Origin: a bacterium
GTDB lineage: Bacteria; Auribacterota; UBA3054
NCBI GenBank assembly: GCA_017557885.1
Contig: JAFYXV010000002.1
Span: forward strand, 131,056-195,055
Direction of reading: 5' to 3'
Length of the DNA stretch: 64,000 bases
Shown here: positions 40,472 through 50,542 of the stretch, piece after piece
Layout of the letters: every line of letters begins with the position of its first letter
Position numbering within the stretch: position 1 is the stretch's first letter
Position numbers and translations under genes: made by a program
The notes under the pieces: model-generated
What the model was told of the DNA's origin: nothing
The model's input: the letters and a program-made list of their open reading frames with translations, nothing else
Database searches by the model: none

Positions 40472-43400
40472 TTATTCCTTGGAAATGACCTTGAACTGCG
40501 CCTTCCCGTCGTCTTCGCCGGTCTGGGCCAGATCTCCGCGGTCAACGATAACGTCCATCAGGGAGCGGGCGATTATCTTGTCCCCGGCCGCTTCGTTGAA
40601 TTCAGGCGAAGAGGAGACTTTTTCCAAAGCGTCCGCGATGACTTTTATCCTGTACTGATCGCTGCGCACGGTTATCAGATTTGAGATCTCGCTGAATATT
40701 TTCGACGTGACGCCCTTTATTTCCAAAAGATCCGCCGTGTTATGGTAGGGCTTGATCTTGTTGCCGGAGCGGTCCACGCCCTTCTCTATGGCTTTGGCGA
40801 TGGTGGGGGTTATGCCCTTCAGAGCGCACAGCACCCTTGCGGAGGCGGTGTTGATGTTGATCCTGCCGCTGCTTTGGCCGGGGGCCAGGAAAGCATAGTC
40901 GAACCAGGCTTTGCCGGAGGTCTCGGCGCCCCTCAGGTTGTGGGGTATGATCTTCAATTTAATGCCGTTCTTGGGCGAGATGTGGCAGGCGTGTATAAGA
41001 CCGCAGTAAACGCGGTCGTTCTTGTCGATCTGGAGGCGCTGGGTGGCGCTGCCCATGAGGTAGGGATTGTCGGAGGTGATGCGCATCTTGTCATCCGCAA
41101 GAGGCAGCCTGTCGAATTCTCCTTTCTGGTAATTGTAAACGTAAACTTCCAGCGTGGCGTTGTGGTTCTCCTCCAGAAACTCCGTGGTCTTGATGGAGTC
41201 GTTCAGGCCGAAAACATAAAGGCCGTAATCGCCCTTGACAAGTCCTTTGTTCTCCCACTCCCAGATGCCTTCGTCGCCTTCCGAGTCGGTGTAGTACATG
41301 GCCGTGGCATAGCCCGGGCCCACGCTGACCATGTCGCCTTTTTTAAGGCGCAGCTGCTTGAGGTTCGGCGCGGTCAGGCCTTCCACCAGAAGGCCGCTGC
41401 TGGAGTTGACCTTGATGGGGATCTTTTCACCCTTGAAGTTGCCGGACAAAACTCTCATGGTCTGACCGGTCCAGGTGTTGGCGGCCCAGCCCATGTTGTC
41501 GAAGGTCAGGTTGTCGCCGGAGGCGGTCTTGACCGTGCCGAAAGCCTGCTTCCAGCCGCTCTGGTGCACGCCTTCCTCTTCGCCGTCCAGCCTGATGCCG
41601 GAAGTGGTGAAATATTTGCTGAGGGCCTTCAGGGTGCTCACGCCGCCGCGGCCCTTGGTGCCCACGGTGGACCAGGAATCGGCGGTCCTGACGTTCAGGA
41701 CTTCGCCAACGTTGGCCAGATGGTTGTTCTTGATGTGGGTGAGGCTGTGCTTTTTGAAGGAGCGGCTGCGGGCCTTGTCGACGGTTCCGCCGAAACTGGG
41801 TTTGCTGACTGAACGCCAGATATAGTGGGCCGGGTCGGATTTTTCCGTGGAGTAGCCGATCTCGTCCTTGGTAAGGCTGCCGTATTCCGTGGTACGGGCG
41901 GCGATCTGACCGTATTCGTTCTTCAAGGTAAAGGAGACGAATCCGCCCTGCCTGGGAAGACCTCTCACACGGATCTGGTCGCCGGCTTCCAAGCCGCTGT
42001 TGACGGCGTCGCCCACGCCGATGTCGATGACGTGGGAGGTGTTGTTGTAAACGTATTTGAACATCCCGTTGGGGGCGTCGTAGCCGCCTCTTGGGTGACG
42101 GGTGGAGACGAACTCGATGATCTCGCCCTTAAGCTGGTCTTTCTTCCAGTCGGCGCCGGTCACGGTAATGTAGCTGTGGCCGTAGTTGTAGCCGGAGACT
42201 TTGATGACGTCGTAGAGAATGCCCCAGTTGTCCGCCGGCAGTTCGAAGACCGGAATGGCGTTTTCCTTGTTGTGGCCGTAGCCGCCGGTGCCGTTGCAAT
42301 ACTCGATGTCGAAGATCTGCTTGTTGGAGGTCAGATAAAAATAGCCGCCGGGCTCGATCAAGGGGTTGGGATCGTCGTAGTAGCCGCCGTAAGCTTGGCT
42401 GTAATGCTCGGCGGATTCTATTTTGGCCAGGTCGAAGGATTCCACGCCGGTGTTGACCACCACGGACCAGTTCCTCAGGGAAATGGGAGCGGAGCTGATG
42501 TTGATGAGCTCCACGACGTCCGGACGGAAGAAATAGAGAGAGTCGCTGCTGTTGACGTTCTTGCCAGCCTGGTTGGCGCCGGATTTCTTGCATTTCCTGG
42601 AAGAGGTCAGATAAAGGGAAATGAAGCCGTTGTGGTTCGGTTTCTGGGGCTTGCCGTCCTTGTATTTATACCTGAGGAGGTAGTTGCCGCGCTTATCCTT
42701 GTCTTCCTTCTGGACGGAATATTTGGAGGGAATGCCGTCCATGTCCATCTCCCTCAGGTCGGAACGCTTGAAACCGCACCAGTTGTTCTTGAAGGCCTGG
42801 TTGGCGCTGTAAACGAGATAGTAGAATTTTTCCTGCTTCGGGGTGTTGGGCCTGGTGTAGAAGAGGCCCGTCTGCTCCTTGCGGTCGGTCCAGACCGCCG
42901 CGGAAGTCATCCAGTGGGACCAGATGGCAACTCTGTCGTTGGCGGTGTTGGTCTTGACGCCTTCCAGGAAAGCTTCCGCTCCGCTGGGAACCTTGAGGGT
43001 GATGCTTTTGTTTCTGCCGGCGGAACTGGCGGTGATCTCAAAGCCCTTGCTGACGGCGGTTCTGGTGCCGGTGACATGGTGGACTATGCAGGTGGCGTTC
43101 TTCCATTGGTCCTTGAGCCAGCCGTCGGTCTCCGCTTTCATGAAGGTGGCGTAGTCGCCGCTGGTGAACATGGGCTCTTCCAGCCTAAACTCAACCTTGT
43201 TGCCGTTGCCGTGGACATCTTTGATACGCCAGTAGGTTCGCATCAAACTGGCCTTATAAGAACAGTCGTCATAGTCCCATTGGCCGGCGTAGATGCGGTT
43301 GGCGAACATCACGTGGTAGCTGTTTTCGTCTTTCCTGCCGTAGCCCTGGTGGTCGGTCTCCACGATCCAGCTGCCGTCGTGGGCCATGATCTCGTTGAAG

Positions 43401-44464
43401 CAGACCGCCTCGATGCCGTAGGTGCTCTCGATGGTGGACAAAACATGATTCTCATCGGTGTAGTCCGCCATGTTGACCACCAGTTCGCGCAAACTGGAGG
43501 AGGAGGATTCGAAATTATACTCGAGGTTCGCGTTTCTCAAAACACGCCTCAGCTGCTTCATGTCGGCGTTGTTGATGTTCAGCTGGCGGAAGACCTTTCC
43601 GGCGTTCTCGTCGAAATAACTTTCCTGGGAGCGGGAAGTGATGGTGGCGTAGTGCTTGATCTGATCCTCGGCGGACTTGCTGAGGTTCTGCTTGTTGGGG
43701 GCGATGACGGAGATCATTTCCCTCAGGTTCAGGAAAGCCTTGTCATCCCAGACAAGATGGTCGGGATTGTATTCCTCCGGCTCGTCAACGCCTTCGTCGC
43801 GCTCGTCAACCAGCTGGTTGCCGTTGTTGTCGATCTCGTCAGCGGCGTACTGGGAAGCGTTCAGATTGTCGTCCACGTTGGCCTGTCCGGGCTTGCCGTC
43901 CCTGCCGTAACGGTAGGCGATGATGTTCTTGGCGGCCTCCGGAGAAATGGGGAGCCCCGCTTTGCCGCCTTCGCCGGTCAGCATAACTTCGAAAGTCCCG
44001 AAGCCCTCGTTCTGGTCTTTCCTGGATAGAGCGCTGGCCGTGTTGATGTTGATCTTCGCCAGCTCGTCCTCCACCATAACGGCGTAGCGGCCCACGATCA
44101 TGTCGTTGGCGTCCCTGACATAGATCCAGCGCGCCATATTGCTTTTGTCGCCGTGGGTGCCGTCCATGTCCACCGCCTGATCGCCCTGCCTGGGCTTGAA
44201 AGTGGTGGACCAGGGCTCGCTGTAGTCATCGTAAGCGGAGGAGCGATAATAGTCTTCCCTCAGAAGGCCGTAGGCGTGCTGAAGCGCGGACTGAGCCAGC
44301 ATGTCGGACTGGGTCTGACCGACCGAGATGGCGCCGGACTGGCTTTCCAAACCTATGAAAGTGGCGAAAGTCGCCGAAAGTATCGAAAGGACGGTCAGGA
44401 CCGTCAGGACCATCAAAAGCGCCACGCCCCTGGGGGCGGAAAGATTTCCGAAAGACTTTTTCAT
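40472..44464 (-). CDS. Giant GspK-like pseudopilin with lamin-tail domain
   Basis: 1330 residues, starting at the ATG giving MKKSFGNLSAPRG; a TTG three codons upstream is a less likely start. The N-terminus has a prepilin-like APRG/VALLMVLTVLTVLSIL segment, then a GspK-type helical region with LAKININTAS (about 135-145). A lamin-tail (LTD) domain follows near residues 670-745 (VELINISSAPISLRNWSVVV ... PGGYFYLTS). The C-terminus has the ComEA/GspK helix-hairpin-helix GRININTASARVLCALKGI. Ordinary GspK is about 320 residues, so some 900 residues are inserted or added. GspK caps the type II secretion pseudopilus; a display or adhesive tip function is inferred. No other secretion genes adjoin it. 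Confidence 0.75.
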   Translation of the reverse strand: MKKSFGNLSAPRGVALLMVLTVLTVLSILSATFATFIGLESQSGAISVGQTQSDMLAQSALQHAYGLLREDYYRSSAYDDYSEPWSTTFKPRQGDQAVDMDGTHGDKSNMARWIYVRDANDMIVGRYAVMVEDELAKININTASALSRKDQNEGFGTFEVMLTGEGGKAGLPISPEAAKNIIAYRYGRDGKPGQANVDDNLNASQYAADEIDNNGNQLVDERDEGVDEPEEYNPDHLVWDDKAFLNLREMISVIAPNKQNLSKSAEDQIKHYATITSRSQESYFDENAGKVFRQLNINNADMKQLRRVLRNANLEYNFESSSSSLRELVVNMADYTDENHVLSTIESTYGIEAVCFNEIMAHDGSWIVETDHQGYGRKDENSYHVMFANRIYAGQWDYDDCSYKASLMRTYWRIKDVHGNGNKVEFRLEEPMFTSGDYATFMKAETDGWLKDQWKNATCIVHHVTGTRTAVSKGFEITASSAGRNKSITLKVPSGAEAFLEGVKTNTANDRVAIWSHWMTSAAVWTDRKEQTGLFYTRPNTPKQEKFYYLVYSANQAFKNNWCGFKRSDLREMDMDGIPSKYSVQKEDKDKRGNYLLRYKYKDGKPQKPNHNGFISLYLTSSRKCKKSGANQAGKNVNSSDSLYFFRPDVVELINISSAPISLRNWSVVVNTGVESFDLAKIESAEHYSQAYGGYYDDPNPLIEPGGYFYLTSNKQIFDIEYCNGTGGYGHNKENAIPVFELPADNWGILYDVIKVSGYNYGHSYITVTGADWKKDQLKGEIIEFVSTRHPRGGYDAPNGMFKYVYNNTSHVIDIGVGDAVNSGLEAGDQIRVRGLPRQGGFVSFTLKNEYGQIAARTTEYGSLTKDEIGYSTEKSDPAHYIWRSVSKPSFGGTVDKARSRSFKKHSLTHIKNNHLANVGEVLNVRTADSWSTVGTKGRGGVSTLKALSKYFTTSGIRLDGEEEGVHQSGWKQAFGTVKTASGDNLTFDNMGWAANTWTGQTMRVLSGNFKGEKIPIKVNSSSGLLVEGLTAPNLKQLRLKKGDMVSVGPGYATAMYYTDSEGDEGIWEWENKGLVKGDYGLYVFGLNDSIKTTEFLEENHNATLEVYVYNYQKGEFDRLPLADDKMRITSDNPYLMGSATQRLQIDKNDRVYCGLIHACHISPKNGIKLKIIPHNLRGAETSGKAWFDYAFLAPGQSSGRININTASARVLCALKGITPTIAKAIEKGVDRSGNKIKPYHNTADLLEIKGVTSKIFSEISNLITVRSDQYRIKVIADALEKVSSSPEFNEAAGDKIIARSLMDVIVDRGDLAQTGEDDGKAQFKVISKE

Positions 44465-44614
44465 ATCACCCAAAAATAAATTATCAATTATAAAATTTTA
44501 CAAAATCCGCCGTTTTTATTCAATGAACAAGCCCGGCCTTAAAATTGTCCGGGGCCATTTATGGTAAAATTTTTCCTGGTCAGTCTTTAAAATTCACAAT
44601 CAGGAAATCAAGTT

Positions 44615-46282
44615 ATGACAAGCGATTCTGTGAAAGTCGGTTTGGAACGCGCCCCCCACCGCGCGCTCCTCAACGCCTGCGGCGTGAGCCGCGAGGACCT
44701 TTCTAAGCCCTTCATCGGCGTCTGCAATTCCTACGTTGGCATCATCCCCGGCCACGCCCATCTCCAGGAGGTCGGCAGAATAGTTAAGGAAGCCATCCGG
44801 GAAGCCGGCGGCGTACCTTTTGAATTCAACACCATCGGCGTCTGCGACGGCATCGCCATGGGACACGAAGGAATGAAATACTCCCTGCCTTCCAGAGAGA
44901 TTATCGCCGATTCCGTGGAGACGATGCTGAGAGCCCACTGCTTCGACGGCGTCGTCTGCATCCCCAACTGCGACAAGATCGTCCCCGGCATGCTCATGGG
45001 CATTCTGAGAGTCAACATCCCGACCATCTTCGCTTCCGGAGGCCCCATGCTGGCCGGCCACTCCAAGGACGGCAAGAAGGCCCTGGACCTTATCAGCATC
45101 TTCGAGGCCGTGGGCGCCCGCAGCCAAAACATCATCAACGACGCGCAGCTGGAAGAAGTCGAGTGCGAATCCTGCCCCGGCGTTGGTTCCTGCTCCGGCA
45201 TGTTCACCGCCAACTCCATGAACTGCCTTTGCGAAGCCCTGGGCATCGCTCTACCGGGCAACGGCTCCATACCCGCCGTCTATCCTGAAAGGAAAGAACT
45301 TTGGAAGAAAGCCGGACATCGCATCGTGGAAATGGTGAAGGAGAACCTCAGGCCCAAGGACATCATAACCGACGCTTCCTTGGAGAACGCCCTGACTCTC
45401 GACATGGCCATGGGCGGCTCCTCCAACACCATACTGCACTCCCTGGCCATCGCCAAGGAAGCGGGTCTGGGCTTCGATCTGAAGCGCATCGACGAAGTCA
45501 GCAAAAGAGTGCCGACCATCTGCAAAGTCAGCCCCTCCTGCTCCTACCATATGGAGGACGTGGAAGCTGCCGGCGGCGTCTGCTCCATACTTTGCGAGAT
45601 CAGCAAAATAAAAGGCTCCCTTAACCTCGACTGTCCGACGGTCACCGGCAAGACCTTGGGCGAAAACATAAAGGGCAAGGAAAGCAAAGACAAAGCCTGC
45701 ATCAGGGAGCTTTCCAACGCCTACGCCCAGAGAGGCGGCCTTACCGTGCTCTGGGGCAACCTGGCCCCGGAAGGCGCCGTGGTCAAATCCGTGGGCGTCG
45801 ATCCCAAGATGATGACCCACCGCGGCCCGGCCGTTATCTTTGAAAGCCAGGAAGAGGCCTGCGAAGGCATCCTGGGAGGAAAAGTCAAACCCGGCGACGT
45901 GGTGGTCATCCGCTACGAAGGCCCCAAGGGCGGTCCCGGCATGCAGGAAATGCTGGCCCCCACTTCTTACATCATGGGCCAGGGTCTGGGCGACAAGGTC
46001 GCTCTTATCACCGACGGTCGCTTCTCCGGCGGCACCAGAGGCGCCTGCATCGGGCACGTAAGCCCGGAAGCGGCCTCCGGCGGCTTGATCGGACTTTTGA
46101 AGGAAGGCGACATCATTGATATCGACATCCCGGCGCAAAAGTTGGAAGCGGAGCTCTCCCCTGAGGAGATCGAAAAACGCAGAGCGGTCTGGCAGCCCCC
46201 GAAACCGAGGCTGGATCACGGCTGGATGGCGCGTTATCAAAAGCACGCCACTTCCGCCAGCCAGGGCGCGGTCCTGAAATAA
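44615..46282 (+). CDS. ilvD: Dihydroxy-acid dehydratase
   Basis: 555-residue IlvD, making 2-keto acids from dihydroxy acids in isoleucine/valine synthesis. Three cysteines at [2Fe-2S]-type positions: Cys37 (GVCNSY), Cys119 (IPNCDK) and Cys193 ([13 protein letters not shown]), the typical spacing for the cluster. Catalytic Ser region near GRFSGGTRG. Preceded by AGGAAATCA. The 150-nt gap upstream, shared with the divergent GspK-like gene, has a TAAAAT box but no convincing -35. Single-gene unit ended by the hairpin at 46298-46336. Confidence 0.95.
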   Translation: MTSDSVKVGLERAPHRALLNACGVSREDLSKPFIGVCNSYVGIIPGHAHLQEVGRIVKEAIREAGGVPFEFNTIGVCDGIAMGHEGMKYSLPSREIIADSVETMLRAHCFDGVVCIPNCDKIVPGMLMGILRVNIPTIFASGGPMLAGHSKDGKKALDLISIFEAVGARSQNIINDAQLEEVECESCPGVGSCSGMFTANSMNCLCEALGIALPGNGSIPAVYPERKELWKKAGHRIVEMVKENLRPKDIITDASLENALTLDMAMGGSSNTILHSLAIAKEAGLGFDLKRIDEVSKRVPTICKVSPSCSYHMEDVEAAGGVCSILCEISKIKGSLNLDCPTVTGKTLGENIKGKESKDKACIRELSNAYAQRGGLTVLWGNLAPEGAVVKSVGVDPKMMTHRGPAVIFESQEEACEGILGGKVKPGDVVVIRYEGPKGGPGMQEMLAPTSYIMGQGLGDKVALITDGRFSGGTRGACIGHVSPEAASGGLIGLLKEGDIIDIDIPAQKLEAELSPEEIEKRRAVWQPPKPRLDHGWMARYQKHATSASQGAVLK

Positions 46283-46297
46283 AAAAACGCATAAAAT

Positions 46298-46336
46298 GAA
46301 AAAAGAGGCGGCATTTTTCATGCCGCCTCTTTTTTC
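46298..46336. terminator. Bidirectional terminator between ilvD and cupin gene
   Basis: 17-bp perfect stem GAAAAAAGAGGCGGCAT / ATGCCGCCTCTTTTTTC with a TTTTC loop, serving the two convergent genes. Confidence 0.88.
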
Positions 46337-46345
46337 ATGTCCGGA

Positions 46346-46672
46346 TCATTTGTAAAAAACGCAGATCCAGACTGTCGGTCCGTCCTGCGCCGTCTCCTTC
46401 AGCCTGTGGCGTCTGTGAGGCGGGATGTTGATGTGGTCTCCCGGAAGAAGCTGAACGTCCCCTTCTCCCTCGAAAGTTACCGTCGCGCTGCCTTTCAAAA
46501 GCAGCACCCATTCGCTTTCCTCCTGGTCGTACCAGAAGCCATCGGGGCTTGCTTGCCCGGTGGAGACGATCTTCTCAACGCGGCAATTGCCGCTCTTTAC
46601 GATCGTCTCCGCGATCTCATCGGGCAATGAAACGGGAAGATCAGAAAAGATGTTCCGCTTTTCCGTCATCAA
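46346..46672 (-). CDS. Small cupin-domain protein
   Basis: 108-residue single-domain cupin. Motif 1 is reduced (ESEWVLLLKGSATVTFEGEG) and motif 2 reads PGDHINIPPHRRHRL, so His residues for a metal are present in motif 2 while motif 1 keeps only Glu. Similar small cupins are annotated as phosphoribosylaminomonophosphate-type or mannose-6-phosphate isomerase-like proteins, but the function is not fixed. Overlaps the alkaline phosphatase gene by ATGA and ends that operon. Confidence 0.8.
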   Translation of the reverse strand: MMTEKRNIFSDLPVSLPDEIAETIVKSGNCRVEKIVSTGQASPDGFWYDQEESEWVLLLKGSATVTFEGEGDVQLLPGDHINIPPHRRHRLKETAQDGPTVWICVFYK

Positions 46673-48312
46673 TAGTGGACGTAGGGTTTCTTGTAAGGCT
46701 TAGAGGGTATTTCGCCGTTGGGATCGACGAGTTTCTCCATGCTGATGGCGTTGTTGGTGTTTTCCTTGAAGCCGCCGAACAATTCGGCGCCGACGCCGAT
46801 GGCGAAGACCGGGGTGGGAGCCGCGGAGTGGCCGCCGGTGTTGTACTTGGCGCCGAAGTGGGCGTTCAGTTCGCGCTGCGCCACAAAGCAGAAGGGATCA
46901 TGGCCTTCGTAGAGCGCCTGGTTCAGAGGATCGTCCTTGTTGTAGTTGGGATCCATGCTAGCCTTGAAGGCTTTTTTCAGCCTGTCTTTTTTGCCCTGAC
47001 TGAGATGGATGTCGCCGTACCATTCCTTGATGAGGGCGTAGGCTTCGGAGAATTCGCCTTTCAGCTGGGCGCTGTGGTTTTCCTTGCAGTCGCGGACTTT
47101 GTCGCGGTATTCCCTGAACTTGTTTTTGAATTCGCCAAATTCGCACTTGGCGCCTTTCATGTCTTTCACGCGGTCGCCGACGTAGCCGTAGCTCAGGGCG
47201 CCGGTCTCGTGATCAGCCGTCACGACGATCAAGGTCTCGTCGGGATGCTGGTTGTAGAATTCAAGGGCCACGCCGATGGCGTCGTCGAAGTCCAGCAGTT
47301 CGTAAAGCGTCTTGGGGGCGTCGTTGGAGTGGCCGCCGTGGTCGATGAAGGAGCCTTCACACATCATGAAGAAGCCGTTCTCGTTGTCCAATAGTTCAAT
47401 GCCTTTCCTGACAAAGTCCTTGAGGAACGGGCCGTCCTTGTAGCCTACGCGGTAAGGGATGCCCCAAGCCTTGCAGGGGTGCGAGACATAAACTTTGCCG
47501 CAGCCGGGCTGCAAAGCGTTGAATTCCGCTTCGGTATCGACATACTTGTACCCGCCTTCCTTTAAGATCTCGTCGGAAGTTTTCCATTTGATGACGGGCT
47601 TGCCGTCCTTGTCCAGAAGACAGGAGACCACGCCGCGGGAAAGCACGTTTGTCGCTTCCTGCCAGGTCTTTTCGGGCAGCTTTTTCAAGATCTCTTCGTT
47701 GAAGTCCTTGCCTTCCCTGTCCCAAAGGTCGCCGCCGGCAAAATACTCGAAGCCGGAATCTACAAGGTCGTACGCTCCGGGATAATAGCGGCCGCGGTAG
47801 CCCTGGTGCATGAAGAAAGCGCCGGGCGTAGCTTCCATTATAGTCACGGTGGCGCAGATGCCGACCTTCATGCCGCGGTTATGGCAATAGACCGCGATGG
47901 AATCGATGGCGTCACCGTTCACGTCGATGCCCGCCGCGCCGTAATTGGTCTTGTGGCCGGTGGCCAGGGCCGTTCCGGAAGCGGAGGAGTCCGTCACGAA
48001 TTTGTTGGCGCAGTAAGTTCTGTTGGCGCCCATAATGGGGAATTTCTGCATGTTGAGCTCTTCTTTCCCGCCGGTCGTCTGGGCCTTGTAGTCAATTCCC
48101 ATCTGCACCTGGTTGATGCCCATGCCGTCGCCGATGAAGTAGAAGATGTACTTCGGTTTCTTGACCTGGGTCTCTTCCTTTACAGCGGCCTGCTCCTCGG
48201 GGGGCACGATCTGCTGCATGATCTTGTTGACGTTTCTCAATCCCTGGATCACGTCGGCGTTGAGAGCCAGCGCCAGGGAAAATGCCAAAGCGGCAAAGAT
48301 GTACTTGCGCAT
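46669..48312 (-). CDS. Alkaline phosphatase (PhoA type)
   Basis: 547 residues with signal peptide 1-19. Metal and catalytic motifs: FIGDGMG (59-65), nucleophile Ser109 in TDSSASGTALATGHKT, CEGSFIDHGGHSND, VTADHETGA and a C-terminal HSAAPTPVFAIG. Hydrolyses phosphomonoesters in the periplasm. About 75 residues longer than E. coli PhoA, partly through a Lys/Glu-rich helical insertion near residues 385-450. Positioned 29 nt after the metalloprotease gene, so co-transcribed with it and with the cupin. Confidence 0.9.
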   Translation of the reverse strand: MRKYIFAALAFSLALALNADVIQGLRNVNKIMQQIVPPEEQAAVKEETQVKKPKYIFYFIGDGMGINQVQMGIDYKAQTTGGKEELNMQKFPIMGANRTYCANKFVTDSSASGTALATGHKTNYGAAGIDVNGDAIDSIAVYCHNRGMKVGICATVTIMEATPGAFFMHQGYRGRYYPGAYDLVDSGFEYFAGGDLWDREGKDFNEEILKKLPEKTWQEATNVLSRGVVSCLLDKDGKPVIKWKTSDEILKEGGYKYVDTEAEFNALQPGCGKVYVSHPCKAWGIPYRVGYKDGPFLKDFVRKGIELLDNENGFFMMCEGSFIDHGGHSNDAPKTLYELLDFDDAIGVALEFYNQHPDETLIVVTADHETGALSYGYVGDRVKDMKGAKCEFGEFKNKFREYRDKVRDCKENHSAQLKGEFSEAYALIKEWYGDIHLSQGKKDRLKKAFKASMDPNYNKDDPLNQALYEGHDPFCFVAQRELNAHFGAKYNTGGHSAAPTPVFAIGVGAELFGGFKENTNNAISMEKLVDPNGEIPSKPYKKPYVHY

Positions 48313-48341
48313 TTTTCAGCCCTTATTGTTGAAATTTATTT

Positions 48342-50390
48342 TTATTTTGTTTTAGGTTCGATGTTGACAATGAGGGAGCGGAAGGAAGCGAAATTAGAGC
48401 TGTCGGTGTTCTTCAGCCAGACGCTGGCGACCGTGTTGAATTTGCTGCCCAAGGGAAGCGTTTCAGAGCCGAGGAAATCCTTTCCGTTGATCGTGAAAGC
48501 GGAGACCGTTCTGCTTTCAAGATCAAGCGTGAAGGCCACGTTCTGCCAGGAGGAACCGAACTCCGATTTAAAAGTCTTGGAGACGTATTGGCCGTCCTTG
48601 TCGTGGGTGTGGATCATGAGCTCTCCCCCTTCCTTGTACTCGAGATACAAGAAGGAGGTGCCCTCGACGTCCTTCATGTCCAGAATGGTTCCGCCCAAAA
48701 CGGGCTTCACTTCACAGGAGAAATTGATGACTTCGGGAACGTCGCCCTTGGCTTCCGTGCCGACGGAGACGGGAATCTTTACGCCGTGACCGGTGCCCCT
48801 AACTTTCAGCAAGAATTCCTTTTCGTCGAAGAGGTCGCCGTTCTCGGATTTTACCAATACCGCCTCGGTATCGGAGCGGACGATGGGAGGGTTGGCGTCC
48901 TTCAGGTCTTTGATCATGCCTTCCGGCTGCGGTCCTTCCTTGTAGCCTTTTTCGGGAGTGAAGGCGGAGGCGTAAGATTTTTTCAGCGGGTAGGGATAAT
49001 CGAGGTCCACTGAATGGGCGTAGCCTTTAGCGTTGCTGGCGATGATGTGCAATGCGCCGGACTGCTTGTCAGCCTGCGGGAGCCTCGTGATGGAGACTTT
49101 CTTGGGGTACGGCTTCTCGAAGGCCACGGTGTCGCTGAAGTGGTAGGCGTCGGAATCGCGGTAAGCGTACCAGACGATGCCCGCTTCATCCTCTATGACG
49201 ATGGTAGAATTCTGGCGGCCTTCCCTGATCCTGGGCCCTTCCCCGCCGGCGGGACGGTTGGGATTGAAGAAGGGGTGCTCGTTTAGGAAAGCCGCGGCGG
49301 AATCGCTCCAGCGGGCCACTTCGGTAGTGTCGAAATAGTTCGTATAAGGAACGCGGACGGTCGGGGGATCGAAGAAGGTGAAGACTCTGTTGAGCTGGTC
49401 GTGGCCGCGGCTCATGATGACGTACTTCCCGTAGAAGTGCGGCAGGCCGAGAGCGTGCCCGTTCTCGTGGATCGTGGCGCCCAGCGTGGTGGCCAGGTGT
49501 GCCCAGCGGCGGTGGCGTCCGCAGGAGTCGTCGATCTCAGTTTCGGGGTTCATGGGCGTGTTGTCCAAAAAGCAGGGAATGACTTCCTTGATGCTTCTGG
49601 GCCAGGTATAGACCGCGCCGGAACCGAAGGCGCCGAAGCTGCCGCCGCCCGTGGCGGTGTGGCCGACGCACAGGCCGTCCTTCAGTTCGGAGAAGTTGCC
49701 GATGGCGACGTACTGGGTTTTGGAACTGTAGCTTCTTTCATCATGGCCGGCGGCTTCGCGGAGCTTCGCGTGGAATTTGTAGTTGTCGTATTGGCCGTTG
49801 GCCTTGCGATAACTTTGGATTTCCGCTCTGGTGTATTTGCTGGTCACGACGTGCACCACCACATGGTACTTGTCGTCCAGTTCCAGCTGGAAGGTCTTCT
49901 TGCCGTAATGCAAGGGATTCTCGTCCAGGTCGTGGGCCGAGAAGGTCTGCATGATCTTGGCGGCTCTGTCGATGCGGTCCCAGTAGTTGGTGTTCTCGCC
50001 CTCGTATCCGGGCGGAATATAGAAATCAGATGTGTCGTCTTTGCCAACCACGTAGAAGAACTTCACCATATTCTCGCTGTCCAGCTTCGTGAACACGATG
50101 GGGATCGCGAGCGTTTCTTCTCCGGCTTTCAATTCCACTTCGTTCACGCCGTAGTGCAGATCGACTAGAGCTTTGTAGCGGCCGTTGTACCAGGTCGCGT
50201 CGCCCTCTTCACCGGTCGTCTTGTTGACGATCGTAACGGGCGTATCGGCGGGGCAAGCGCCCTTCAACAGGGCCATGGAGTAGTGGATCTCTTCCCCAGG
50301 CTGAAAATTGTCGCAGGTAAGCTCAGCATGTAAGCCTAAACTGACGAAGAGAGCGAGGACGGGTAAGAGAAGGAACGTGTTTTTTCGCAT
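48342..50390 (-). CDS. Secreted metzincin-like zinc metalloprotease with C-terminal LamG-like domain
   Basis: 682 residues. Signal peptide 1-22, N-terminal beta domain, catalytic domain with HENGHALGLPH (308-318) matching the metzincin HExxHxxGxxH motif, and YVIMSRGHDQLNR as Met-turn candidate. Residues about 555-682 look like a concanavalin/LamG sandwich (SWQNVAFTLDLESRTVSAFTINGKDF). Paralogue of the protein at 13129-14631, which lacks the C-terminal sandwich. Head of protease-phosphatase-cupin. Probably degrades or processes host or dietary glycoproteins; that is inference. Confidence 0.82.
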   Translation of the reverse strand: MRKNTFLLLPVLALFVSLGLHAELTCDNFQPGEEIHYSMALLKGACPADTPVTIVNKTTGEEGDATWYNGRYKALVDLHYGVNEVELKAGEETLAIPIVFTKLDSENMVKFFYVVGKDDTSDFYIPPGYEGENTNYWDRIDRAAKIMQTFSAHDLDENPLHYGKKTFQLELDDKYHVVVHVVTSKYTRAEIQSYRKANGQYDNYKFHAKLREAAGHDERSYSSKTQYVAIGNFSELKDGLCVGHTATGGGSFGAFGSGAVYTWPRSIKEVIPCFLDNTPMNPETEIDDSCGRHRRWAHLATTLGATIHENGHALGLPHFYGKYVIMSRGHDQLNRVFTFFDPPTVRVPYTNYFDTTEVARWSDSAAAFLNEHPFFNPNRPAGGEGPRIREGRQNSTIVIEDEAGIVWYAYRDSDAYHFSDTVAFEKPYPKKVSITRLPQADKQSGALHIIASNAKGYAHSVDLDYPYPLKKSYASAFTPEKGYKEGPQPEGMIKDLKDANPPIVRSDTEAVLVKSENGDLFDEKEFLLKVRGTGHGVKIPVSVGTEAKGDVPEVINFSCEVKPVLGGTILDMKDVEGTSFLYLEYKEGGELMIHTHDKDGQYVSKTFKSEFGSSWQNVAFTLDLESRTVSAFTINGKDFLGSETLPLGSKFNTVASVWLKNTDSSNFASFRSLIVNIEPKTK

Positions 50391-50484
50391 AGTTTACCTC
50401 ATTTTGTTGTTATTTGCCTTATTTTATCAAAAAAACCGACAGGAAGTCAGCCCTTATGAGAAGCGCGGTTTTTCCCTTTTTCCC

Positions 50485-50513
50485 TTGAATAATTTGGGCC
50501 AATCGGCTAGAAT
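50485..50513 (+). promoter_or_regulatory. Promoter of the NifA-like gene and guaA
   Basis: TTGAAT (50485-50490), 17-nt spacer, TAGAAT (50508-50513), about 30 nt before the start codon. It is a vegetative-type rather than a sigma-54 promoter. Confidence 0.65.
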
Positions 50514-50542
50514 TAACAGAAAATGTAAATGGAAAAAGAAAA

